A DNA stretch of 64,000 nucleotides from a bacterium (GTDB taxonomy: Bacteria > SZUA-182 > DTGQ01), in the NCBI GenBank assembly GCA_023512255.1, contig JAILZY010000002.1, positions 1 through 64,000 of the forward strand, read 5' to 3'. The notes under the pieces were generated by a model. The model had not been told where the DNA came from, did not search any database, and worked only from the letters and a program-made list of their open reading frames with translations. The translations under genes and the position numbers were made by a program. Positions 1 through 7,117 of the stretch are shown here, in pieces. The first letter of the stretch is position 1. Every line of letters begins with the position of its first letter.

Positions 1-1
1 A

Positions 2-604
2 TTCCAGGCTACTGCCCAGTTAGTTAAAGAAGGTTTTAATCACATAACGGAAGATGAGATACCCCTGGTCATCGAAGTGAAAGATCTGGCCTTCCTGCGT
101 GAGCTGGTGGTTAACGTGGCCGAGGAAGTGATGAGGGAAAACGGTGTGAAGTTCCACTACACCGTTGGTACCATGATTGAGGTGCCGCGGGCGGCCCTGC
201 TGGCCGACGAGGTTGCGACAGAGGCCGAATTCTTCTCCTTCGGCACCAACGACCTTACCCAAACCACCCTGGGCTTTTCCAGGGACGACGCCGAGGGCAA
301 GTTTATGCACGCCTACATTGAGAAGAAGATCCTGGCCGACAACCCCTTCGTGGTCCTGGATCGCAAGGGCGTGGGCAAGCTGATGAGGATGGCCGTGGAA
401 TTGGGCCGCAAGACCAACCCGGACCTGCTTATCGGCATCTGCGGGGAGCACGGCGGGGAGCCCAGTTCCATCGAGTTCTGCCATCTCATCGGCCTGGACT
501 TTGTCAGCTGCTCGCCCTTCCGGGTGCCCATCGCCAGGCTTGCCGCAGCCCAGGCCAGGGTAAAAAACGAGCCCGGCGCCAAAGAAGATTACGGTACACT
601 CTAA
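2..604 (+). CDS. ppdK: Pyruvate, phosphate dikinase, C-terminal fragment (5' end outside window)
   Basis: This is the last ~200 residues of pyruvate, phosphate dikinase, which interconverts pyruvate and phosphoenolpyruvate using ATP and phosphate. The frame is open to the left edge, so the GTG at 77 is internal and not a start. Recognisable family segments are GTMIEVPRAAL, the SFGTNDLTQ motif of the PEP/pyruvate-binding barrel, GICGEHGG with the catalytic cysteine, and the terminal SCSPFRVPIARLAAAQA. Codon use is far more GC-rich than in the genes beyond 1.2 kb. Together with the breakpoint near 1150, this suggests the segment comes from a different genome or genomic island. The family call is very secure; the source organism is inference. 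Confidence 0.95.
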   Translation, partial: FQATAQLVKEGFNHITEDEIPLVIEVKDLAFLRELVVNVAEEVMRENGVKFHYTVGTMIEVPRAALLADEVATEAEFFSFGTNDLTQTTLGFSRDDAEGKFMHAYIEKKILADNPFVVLDRKGVGKLMRMAVELGRKTNPDLLIGICGEHGGEPSSIEFCHLIGLDFVSCSPFRVPIARLAAAQARVKNEPGAKEDYGTL

Positions 605-625
605 TTATCTAATTAGTAACAAAAT

Positions 626-649
626 AGGAGGCCTCAAAGCAGGTCTCCT
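626..649 (+). terminator. Putative terminator after ppdK
   Basis: A 9-bp stem (aggaggcct / aggtctcct, with one G-U pair) and a 6-nt loop lies 21 bases after the ppdK stop. It is followed by a T-rich tract, as expected of a Rho-independent terminator. Confidence 0.5.
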
Positions 650-688
650 TTAACTTTTGTGTAAAATATATCTTGAGAGGTGATTTTC

Positions 689-1225
689 GTGCGGCAGATG
701 AGGTTGTTTATTGCAATAAATTTTCCGGATAAAGTAAAACAGGTTCTCGGTTCTCTAATTAAAGAACTCAGGGAGCTTCCGTCTGATACTAAATGGGTTG
801 AGGAGGAAAACCTTCACCTTACGGTACAGTTCCTGGGCAACGTACTGGAGGGACAGGTCCCGGATGTAGTTGCCGCTTTAAAACGCTCTGCGGCCGGCGT
901 CTCGCCCTTCAGGCTGGATCTTGGCGGCGTGGGCGTATTTCCTTCTATAGAAAGGCCCAGGGTATTTTGGGCAGGGGTGTCAGGCGAAACCGCCGTTTTA
1001 TCCCGCCTCCACCGGCAGGTGCGGAGGGAAATGGAGCAAATTGGTTTTGAACCGGAAAAGCGCCGGTTTTCTCCCCACCTTACATTGGCCAGGCTCCGGT
1101 CTCACCTGGGTTTTCCGGCGGTAATGGAAAGGGCGGAAGATTTATCCAGGTCTTGGTGGCTGGTGTCGTTACAAGAACTGCCTGCGCTCGCTGAGCTGAC
1201 AGCAAAGCAACACCAGCAACGATGA
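689..1225 (+). CDS. thpR: RNA 2',3'-cyclic phosphodiesterase (ThpR/LigT family), C-terminus replaced at a breakpoint
   Basis: This is a 2H-phosphoesterase that opens 2',3'-cyclic phosphates on RNA. The two signature tetrapeptides are visible: HLTV at about residues 43-46 and HLTL later in the chain. GTG at 689 is preferred over GTG 680 or ATG 698 because gagaggtga lies at a good distance upstream. The sequence follows the family to about base 1145 (ending AVMERAEDL). It then runs into 26 unrelated residues, where the usual final strand (the LMRSEL..G region) is missing. The tail is read antisense through the start of another gene at 1271. The protein is therefore a truncated, chimeric product, and either a pseudogene or an assembly artefact. 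Confidence 0.8.
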   Translation: MRQMRLFIAINFPDKVKQVLGSLIKELRELPSDTKWVEEENLHLTVQFLGNVLEGQVPDVVAALKRSAAGVSPFRLDLGGVGVFPSIERPRVFWAGVSGETAVLSRLHRQVRREMEQIGFEPEKRRFSPHLTLARLRSHLGFPAVMERAEDLSRSWWLVSLQELPALAELTAKQHQQR

Positions 1226-1271
1226 GCAATAAGAGGCCAAATAAGTAAAGATGCTGTTTTCGAAAATTCAT
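1146..1271 (-). pseudogene. 5' remnant of an exported-protein gene cut at the breakpoint
   Basis: On the minus strand an ATG at 1271 is preceded by a strong ribosome binding site (aaaggag, about 8 bases upstream). It encodes a textbook signal peptide: MNFRKQHLYLF, a leucine-rich core, then SAQRAQA as a likely cleavage site. Mature sequence starts VLVTTPATKT and ends in antisense ThpR sequence at about 1146-1150, so only ~42 residues survive. The product is unknown. A good ribosome binding site plus a signal peptide argues that this was a real gene, truncated by the same event that cut thpR. Confidence 0.6.
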
Positions 1272-1327
1272 AGAATTATCTCCTTTCTGATTTTGAATTT
1301 TGATGATTATATGGAATAATTCTCCTA

Positions 1328-1713
1328 GATGTTCAGGGACGGACCACCAACTCTCTTTCTCTTTTAGGCTCCTTTTTTAGGACCATCAGCCTCTTGTAGG
1401 TGAAACAATAGCCCCACCTTCGGAGGCGAAGATGCGCTCAAGGTTCAATGCCTGAGAACCTAAAGTAAAGATAGAGATTTTCGATGCGCTCCTTTTATGG
1501 ATAACTTCAAAACTCCCTTATCTCATCCCCTTATTTTCCTCCCCCGATAAGGAGAAAGAAAATTGGGAGCGCGGCCTAATAATATCTCTTTAGCATAAAA
1601 GCTATCTCTTCACCCAAGATTCTGGCGCCAAACTCCTGATATTCTGGCCCTACTAGAGAAAAAGAGCCGAAGGATTTTTTCCTCACTTACTGGTTTGTCC
1701 GTCCCTGAGCATC
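1328..1713. repeat. 386-bp non-coding element with 23-bp terminal inverted repeats
   Basis: The left end (1328-1350, starting gatgttcagggacggacc) is the reverse complement of the right end (1691-1713, starting tggtttgtccgtccctgag) with only a few mismatches. No open frame of note lies between. This is the shape of a miniature inverted-repeat element or a deleted insertion sequence. No target duplication is evident, and I see no second copy in the window. Confidence 0.55.
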
Positions 1714-2046
1714 GCAGACTTGATGAGGGAAACCAAAGCCTATTTCTTTTTCATCAAGAAGATGGGCGAATTTCATACATTTTTTCGAACGATCTCACCA
1801 CCTCCTTACATTGCATGAGAAAGGAAGACAACACATTAGAGTAACCATGCTCGATGGCAATTGCCGCGGCCATAACTGGCGACTGCTGCGGCCATAGAGA
1901 GCGATTCCGACGACAAAGAGAGGAACTCGCAATGAAAGGGATTCTACTTTTGGGTTGAATATTGCTATCGCTGGTTACGGTATTTTTATGTATTCAAGAT
2001 ACTTACCTAACCCCATTTTTTGCCCTATTGGCGATTAATTGACCAT
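1714..2046. other. Spacer without recognisable genes
   Basis: No supported coding region or RNA was found. The sequence looks decayed, with short repeated words around ggccata near 1868-1895. Confidence 0.5.
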
Positions 2047-2171
2047 AAGCGCCCAACCATAATGAGTTATAACAAATGAGTTATAACATCCTGGCCAGGA
2101 TAATTATTTTCACTCGTCCATGGTACGCCATTATATTATGTCAAGTTATAAACCTTTATGGTCGGACACTT
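2047..2171. repeat. Palindromic repeat family P, copy 1
   Basis: The arms 2047-2073 and 2145-2171 are 27 bases each and are imperfect reverse complements: aagcgcccaaccataatg pairs with the strand ending in ttatggtcggacactt. A homologous copy with the same arms and a related centre lies at 3970-4076. The element could fold into a long hairpin. No coding content is seen. Confidence 0.75.
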
Positions 2172-2798
2172 ATGACAATAGCCTCTCATCCGGGTTTCAA
2201 CCCGGATATCCACAACCCGCCTCCTTACTAATCCCCTGCCTCCTTCTGGTCCATAGTACAGCAACATATATACCAGCCTTGCGCAGATTCAAAGATACCG
2301 AATTTATAGGGATTAATTCGTTGAAAAACAAACAATAATGGTAAGTTTAGAAAAGATACTACAGGTACTGGACAATCGGAAATTTTATGTACAATACCAT
2401 AGAATTTATGGAGCCTCGCTTAATCAGCCAGAGCTTCATTTAAGACGATTCCCGCTGTGTTTGGGCATCGGCCTTACTGATCTGCTCAATCCGCTCTTTG
2501 GTCAACCCGATCATCTTGTTTTTTTAGACCGTTTACTTAAGCCACTTAGATCTTCCCCACATTCACCTTCCTTGAAGTATGGGAATCTTCAAATAAAGAT
2601 GGGAAGCATCTGTAAGCCATTGACTTTGAGGGATTGATAAAGGTATGATGAAACTGTATAAAAAAGACCCAAAATAGGGCTCTTGAGAGCCAACTGTGGA
2701 CTGCATAATTATCGCATAATTACCTTAAAAAGGGTCAGCAGAAGAACTAGAGAAAAAGATTTCGTTAAATCAAGGCATTTTTGGGGGAAGAGAGAAAG
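2172..2798. other. Spacer upstream of nadX, no supported gene
   Basis: Short open frames occur on the plus strand (2120-2338, 2338-2637), but neither has a ribosome binding site or recognisable family features. I see no clear promoter. A short minus-strand peptide around 2450-2520 could be a gene remnant but cannot be assigned. Confidence 0.4.
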
Positions 2799-3602
2799 AT
2801 GAAAAAGATTGGTGTGGTTGGATGTGGAACTATTGGGAAGCAGGTTTGTCTAGCTATTGATCAGGGAAAGATTGCCGCAGAACTTGTGGCTGTAGCTGAT
2901 ATGGACGCGGTCAAGGCCAGAAGGGTGGTTGATGAGCTGACAAGCCCATGTGAGGTCCTACCAATACCGGAGTTAGTTCGTCGGACAGATCTGGTGGTAG
3001 AAGCAGCTAGCCAAAAGGTGGTCCCCACGCTTGTCGAAATGGTGCTGGATCAGGGCAAAGAGGCACTGATCATGAGCGTAGGGGGGCTCTTGCCGTTCAA
3101 CTGGGGTTGGGATCGGCTGGCAGAGTCTGGTGCTCGTCTGTATATTCCCTCAGGAGCGATTGCTGGTCTTGATGCTCTCAAAGCAGCCAATTTGTCGAAA
3201 ATCTATTCGGTAACTCTAACCACTAGAAAGCCTCCTCGCGGCCTCAAAGGGGCTCCCTACTGCCTGGAAAAGGGGATTGATCTTGATACCCTGGATCGAG
3301 AGATGGTCATCTTTGAAGGATCAGCTCAAGAGGCAACATCTGCCTTTCCCCAGAATATCAATGTCGCGGCCACCTTAAGCCTGGCTGGTCTTGGACCTGA
3401 GCGGACCAGAGTGCGGATCATAGCTGATCCCAAGGTTAGTAGCAACATCCATGAGATAGAGATTGCGGCTGAGTCAGGGAAAATTGTTACCCGGACCGAG
3501 AATGTTCCCTCAGCCGTCAATCCCAAAACCAGCTATCTGGCTGTCCTGTCAGCCATCGCTACCATCCAGGGTATCGTAAGCCCGCTCAAGGTAGGAAGCT
3601 AG
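2799..3602 (+). CDS. nadX: L-aspartate dehydrogenase
   Basis: This 267-residue enzyme oxidises L-aspartate to iminoaspartate with NAD(P), feeding quinolinate and NAD synthesis. In some bacteria it replaces L-aspartate oxidase (NadB). The N-terminus carries the dinucleotide-binding GVVGCGTIG (residues 5-13). IPSGAIAGLDALKAA and the C-terminal NIHEIEI, with the probable catalytic His218, match the family. ATG 2799 is chosen over an in-frame TTG at 2781 because ggggaagagag precedes it correctly. nadA and nadC are not in the window. The stop codon lies inside an 11-bp direct repeat (3592-3602 and 3876-3886), which suggests that a repeat element inserted right at the end of the gene. Confidence 0.9.
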   Translation: MKKIGVVGCGTIGKQVCLAIDQGKIAAELVAVADMDAVKARRVVDELTSPCEVLPIPELVRRTDLVVEAASQKVVPTLVEMVLDQGKEALIMSVGGLLPFNWGWDRLAESGARLYIPSGAIAGLDALKAANLSKIYSVTLTTRKPPRGLKGAPYCLEKGIDLDTLDREMVIFEGSAQEATSAFPQNINVAATLSLAGLGPERTRVRIIADPKVSSNIHEIEIAAESGKIVTRTENVPSAVNPKTSYLAVLSAIATIQGIVSPLKVGS

Positions 3603-3875
3603 CAGATGTTCCCCAGGTAAAAAACAATCGCTCTTATATATCAGACACCATAAACCCTCAAGGTATATCAGAACAACCATAAACCCTCGAAGGGGCTTAG
3701 CTCTTATTAGGGTTATGTCTCTCAATGGTAGCTAATAAATAAGAGCGAAAACAATAAAGTGGGAGATACAAGCGAAAAAGCCTCTCTTTCTCCCTGGAAA
3801 GTGGGAAATGAGAAACTCCCTTCTATTGTAATCTGGTCAAAATCGTACTAGGATTGGATATAATTGGGGAACATA
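3603..3875 (+). repeat. Repeat family Q, copy 1, interrupted by a nested miniature element
   Basis: Without the nested insertion this is a ~146-bp element with ends agatgttcccca and tggggaacata in inverted orientation. It is flanked by perfect 11-bp direct repeats taggaagctag (3592-3602, 3876-3886), the first including the nadX stop. The second copy at 22463-22640 shares long stretches such as gggagatacaagcgaaaaa-gcctct and the aggattggatataat segment, and has no nested insertion. Confidence 0.8.
3629..3747 (+). mobile_element. Miniature inverted-repeat element M, copy 1 (8-bp target duplication aaaacaat)
   Basis: This 119-bp element begins cgctcttatata and ends aataaataagagcg, giving terminal inverted repeats of about 10-13 bp. 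It is flanked by perfect 8-bp duplications aaaacaat at 3621-3628 and 3748-3755. It lies inside repeat Q, and the uninterrupted Q copy at 22463 shows the empty site ggtaaaaaaacaatag. Further copies lie at 32453-32572 (reverse) and 34591-34680. It encodes no transposase, so it would have to be moved in trans. Confidence 0.88.
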
Positions 3876-3969
3876 TAGGAAGCTAGGGAGGAGAGAGTCT
3901 CCATTAGTGGACTAAAGGCTTAAGGAGGCTTAAGGCGCAAGCCTGCTCTGCAAGGTGGAAGGTGGCAGT

Positions 3970-4076
3970 AAGTGCCCGACCATAATGAGTTATAATATCC
4001 TGGGTGAGATAATCATCACCATTGTCCATAGCCTGGCCATTAATTATGAGTTATAAATATTTATGGTCGGTTGCTT
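3970..4076. repeat. Palindromic repeat family P, copy 2
   Basis: The arms 3970-3996 and 4050-4076 (aagtgcccgaccataatg and its near reverse complement) match the arms of the copy at 2047-2171. The internal segment is shorter but alignable (atcctgg...gataat...gtccat). Confidence 0.75.
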
Positions 4077-4129
4077 ATTGGTTGTAGGGCGATTGTATGA
4101 TAAATTGGGTTAAATAATAATATCAATAT

Positions 4130-4192
4130 GCCGCCGCAGCTTGTACACTTTATTGCCGCAGCTTGTGCACTTTATTAGCGAAAAGACCGTTT
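4130..4192. repeat. Repeat family R, partial copy (one end only)
   Basis: It contains gcagcttgtgcactttatta followed by gcgaaaagacc, which is one terminal arm of repeat R. Fuller copies are at 6186-6316, 17672-17817, 22235-22358 and 31872-31992. A second cgcagcttgtacactttatt unit immediately upstream shows partial duplication. Confidence 0.65.
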
Positions 4193-4253
4193 AAGCAGTC
4201 AGATAAACAGTCAGAAACAAAAATCAAAGTTTAGGTTTTAAAGGATCTTTCCG

Positions 4254-5249
4254 ATGAACATTCGGGATGGAGTATTAAATATCAATAAACCCCAAGGGAT
4301 CACCTCTTTTGATGTGGTGGCCAAAGTAAAAAAGGTAACCAGGGTGAAAAAGGTTGGACACGCCGGCACCCTCGATCCTGAGGCTAGCGGTGTTCTCCTC
4401 ATCTGCCTGGGCAAGGCCACCAGGATTGTCCCCTTTTTGATGGACGCCACCAAGGAATATCGGGCAACCCTTCATCTTGGAATCACCACCGATACCCTAG
4501 ACTCAACCGGCAAGATCATGCAGCGAACGGAGAAAATTACCACCACCGAGGAAGAGATCAGGGAGGCTGTCAGCTCTTTCACTGGTGAGATCGAGCAGAT
4601 TCCGCCCATGTTCTCAGCCCTATGGCATCATGGTAGACGGCTGTATGAGCTGGCTAGGGAAGGAGTTGAGGTCGAGCGAAAACCAAGAAAGATTACCATC
4701 CATCGTCTGACTATTCTAAGCTATGATCCGCCCTATCTAACCTTTGAGGTTACCTGCTCCAAGGGGACCTACATTAGGAGTCTTTGCGCTGATATCGGAC
4801 AAAAACTCGGGGTCGGAGGACATATGAGCTGGCTGCAACGGCTCAAGATAGGTGATATGAGCATCGAGCAGGCCATCCCCTTTGAAGTACTCGGTCAGAA
4901 AGGTGCGGCTGAAATCTTGGCGGCCAAAATCACCCCAGCGGACAGAGTGCTAAAATTTCTGCCTGCGGTCCAAATTAGGTCTTGGGCGAAGCGAGCGGCC
5001 CTGCACGGAGTGCCTCTTTCAGACCGCCAGGTGATCCTAGATCACCCTGAGCAGCTCCGCAAAGGGGATCTGGTCAGGGGGTATGATTCAGAGGGCCAAT
5101 TTATTGGCATTTTCGAGACTCTGGTTGATCTGAGTGGACTCAGGCAGCAGCAGCCACAGGCTGAGCCGCCGCAGGATGGACGGCTACAGGCTGAGCCGCC
5201 GCAAACCAGCCAAGAGGAGCTATGGTTTAAGCCGAAGCGGCTACTGTAG
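4254..5249 (+). CDS. truB: tRNA pseudouridine(55) synthase
   Basis: This enzyme converts U55 in the T-psi-C loop of tRNAs to pseudouridine. The N-terminal GVLNINKPQGITS and GHAGTLDPEASGVL, with catalytic Asp41, are diagnostic. KEYRATLHLG, QIPPMFSALWHHGRRLYELAR and TCSKGTYIRSLCADIG follow in family order, and a PUA-like segment lies at the C-terminus. At 331 residues it is slightly long. The extra length is a Gln/Pro tail in which QAEPPQ occurs twice, encoded by a duplicated DNA word near 5156 and 5189. It stands alone rather than in the common rbfA-truB-rpsO arrangement. The start ATG has a weak aaaggat site upstream. Confidence 0.95.
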   Translation: MNIRDGVLNINKPQGITSFDVVAKVKKVTRVKKVGHAGTLDPEASGVLLICLGKATRIVPFLMDATKEYRATLHLGITTDTLDSTGKIMQRTEKITTTEEEIREAVSSFTGEIEQIPPMFSALWHHGRRLYELAREGVEVERKPRKITIHRLTILSYDPPYLTFEVTCSKGTYIRSLCADIGQKLGVGGHMSWLQRLKIGDMSIEQAIPFEVLGQKGAAEILAAKITPADRVLKFLPAVQIRSWAKRAALHGVPLSDRQVILDHPEQLRKGDLVRGYDSEGQFIGIFETLVDLSGLRQQQPQAEPPQDGRLQAEPPQTSQEELWFKPKRLL

Positions 5250-5395
5250 GCCTTTGGTCTCAGCCTGAAAAGGCCATATGAAAGGGCCATAAATTATAAC
5301 CTTCCCTTATAACTTGGGCATAATAATATTAATAATATTATAAATAATATAATACTATAAATAATAATAGCATATAATTAAGAATGGGAACCCCT

Positions 5396-6184
5396 ATGAC
5401 TACCAGAAAGTTGAAACTGGCTAATATTCAGTTTGGAGTCGTGCCCGGAAAGATTGATCAAAACCGCAGCCTGGCAGAAAGACTGATACGGGCGGCTGCT
5501 GGCTGCGGGGCTAAGATTCTCTGCCTGCCTGAGCTTTTCACCACTGGCCATGACTTCAATCTAATCCGCAGTACGCACGACAAAGAGGCCAAATGCTCTG
5601 AAACCCTTGACTGGCTCGGTGGACTTGCCCGCTCCCTAAACATTTACCTAGCTGCCGGAACCTTGCCGGAAAAAGAGGGGGAGAAATTTTACAATACCAC
5701 CTTTTTCTTCAGCAGTGAGGGAGAGCTTTTAGGGAAGTATCGTAAGGTGCACCTTTTCCCCCAGATGGGTGAGGATAGCTTTTTTACCCCTGGCCAGGGC
5801 TATCCGCTCTTTCATACTCCTTTAGCCAGGATAGGGATTGCTGTCTGCTATGATCTTCGCTTCCCTGGCCAGTTTGCCGATCTTGCTGCTCAAGGGGCAG
5901 AGATTATCCTGGTTCCAGCCCGCTTTCCTCATCCGCGGCTTGATCACTGGCGGATTCTCATTCGGGCCAGGGCGATAGAAAATTACCTGTTTGTAGCTGG
6001 ATGTAACGCTAGCGGCACCTTCGATCATACCCTATTCTGCGGCCACTCCTGCATCATCTCTCCTTGGGGTGAGACCGTGGCCGAGGCAGGAGAGCGGGAA
6101 GATGTGCTTGTGGCCGAAATCGACCTTGATCTGGTTGAGGAAAGCCGCTCTTTCTTCCGGCAGCCTGCGGGAAGTAAGGCTTAG
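5396..6184 (+). CDS. Carbon-nitrogen hydrolase (nitrilase superfamily, omega-amidase-like)
   Basis: This 262-residue cytosolic amidase has the nitrilase-superfamily Glu-Lys-Cys triad: Glu46 in LCLPELF, Lys117 in KYRKVHLF and Cys151 in AVCYDLRFP. The single-domain length and the RFP..FADLAAQGAEIILVPA region resemble omega-amidases and related small-amide hydrolases. The exact substrate cannot be read from sequence. I prefer ATG 5396 over ATG 5384 because gggaa lies a suitable distance before it; the site is weak either way. Upstream is an AT-rich spacer of ataatatta-like repeats. Downstream the gene runs almost directly into a copy of repeat R. Confidence 0.85.
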   Translation: MTTRKLKLANIQFGVVPGKIDQNRSLAERLIRAAAGCGAKILCLPELFTTGHDFNLIRSTHDKEAKCSETLDWLGGLARSLNIYLAAGTLPEKEGEKFYNTTFFFSSEGELLGKYRKVHLFPQMGEDSFFTPGQGYPLFHTPLARIGIAVCYDLRFPGQFADLAAQGAEIILVPARFPHPRLDHWRILIRARAIENYLFVAGCNASGTFDHTLFCGHSCIISPWGETVAEAGEREDVLVAEIDLDLVEESRSFFRQPAGSKA

Positions 6185-6185
6185 G

Positions 6186-6316
6186 GGCTTTTGTAAGTGC
6201 GTAACACAAGGTAGGGATTGGTTTTAAACCTCCCCCTACGTCTAGGTTCGGCCCTTATGCCGCGGCAGCTTGCACACTTTATTCTTGCGCACTTTATTAG
6301 CGAAAAGACCGCTTAG
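6186..6316. repeat. Repeat family R, degenerate copy
   Basis: It runs from gtaagtgcgtaacacaag at the left to gcgcactttatta plus gcgaaaagacc at the right, and these two ends are inverted relative to each other. The centre is diverged from the copies at 22235 and 31872. Confidence 0.6.
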
Positions 6317-6373
6317 GGGATGATTTAGATTAGGGGATGATTACTAATTAGGCTAGAAAAAACAATAAAAATC

Positions 6374-6408
6374 TTGACAAGCCAAAATAAGTTGTTATAA
6401 GTTATAAT
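6374..6408 (+). promoter_or_regulatory. Sigma-70-type promoter for the HU/IHF gene
   Basis: A consensus -35 TTGACA lies at 6374-6379. A -10 TATAAG lies at 6396-6401 (16-bp spacer), with an alternative TATAAT at 6403-6408 that would be spaced too far. It is about 100 bases upstream of the start codon. Confidence 0.6.
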
Positions 6409-6500
6409 AGTTTTCTGTCAGTAGGTTTTTATTTTTTATATCTCTAATAAAATATCTCTCTATTATTCAAATTCTACGCCCTCAAGGAGGAAACACCCGG

Positions 6501-6773
6501 ATGACCAAAGAAGATATTATTAAAAATGTCTGGGCTGAGCTCAATATCAGTAATAAGCAAGCGAGAGATGCGGTTGAGGCTGTCTTTAATACCTTGAAAA
6601 ACGTTCTGGCCAAAGGAGACCAGGTTGAAATCCGCGGATTTGGTAAGTTCATCATCCGGGAGAAAAATACCCGAATCGGAAGAAATCCCCGGACAGGTGA
6701 AGAAGCGAAAATCACCGCCCGAAGGGTAGTTACCTTCAAGCCGTCGAAAATTTTCAGAAATACGGTTAATTAA
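6501..6773 (+). CDS. HU/IHF-family DNA-binding protein
   Basis: This is a 90-residue nucleoid protein that bends DNA as a dimer. The family pattern is complete: an N-terminal helical pair (TKEDIIKNVWAEL...AVEAVF), then GDQVEIRGFGKF, the DNA-inserting arm with GRNPRTGE, and the closing VVTFKPSKIFRNTVN. The arm with Arg-Asn-Pro-Arg resembles IHF subunits and many HU proteins equally, so I do not assign alpha or beta. A near-perfect caaggagg ribosome binding site lies 10 bases upstream and a strong promoter lies upstream of that, consistent with abundant expression. It is monocistronic. Confidence 0.93.
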   Translation: MTKEDIIKNVWAELNISNKQARDAVEAVFNTLKNVLAKGDQVEIRGFGKFIIREKNTRIGRNPRTGEEAKITARRVVTFKPSKIFRNTVN

Positions 6774-7117
6774 CCCTCAATATGTGGTAAAATTAACAGT
6801 ATTTGAAGCTTGTCTGAAAAAGGGAAAAGTGCAAAAATAAGGTTCCCTTCTTCCGGCATTCCAAGCCAGATGCGCTGATCCGGTCAAAAAAGAGGGATGT
6901 CCGCTGTGGGTCTCAAAGGGGGTAGTTTTATCCTAAAAAAGATATGATTTATCCCTTGAGATAACTTGCTCAAGGCAGACTCATTTGCAAGATATTCATA
7001 CCCTCTTTCTATACTAATTAGTATACGCGGATACTATATGCGGACATTGTATATATTATATTTCTATTTATATATAATTGTATATATTATATATATTTGC
7101 ATATATACGGAAGTGAG
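6774..7117. other. Spacer between HU gene and exported peptidase
   Basis: No gene is seen. There is a ccttgag...ctcaagg inverted repeat near 6955-6976. A very AT-rich run of alternating ta/at words (about 7035-7105) lies just before the next start, possibly a promoter region. Confidence 0.4.

Noticed and set aside
77..604. GTG at 77 as the start of a separate short protein
   Set aside because: The family similarity continues upstream in frame to the window edge, so this is the end of a longer PPDK.
2120..2637. Two short open frames on the plus strand before nadX
   Set aside because: No ribosome binding site, no recognisable features, and the first overlaps palindromic repeat P.
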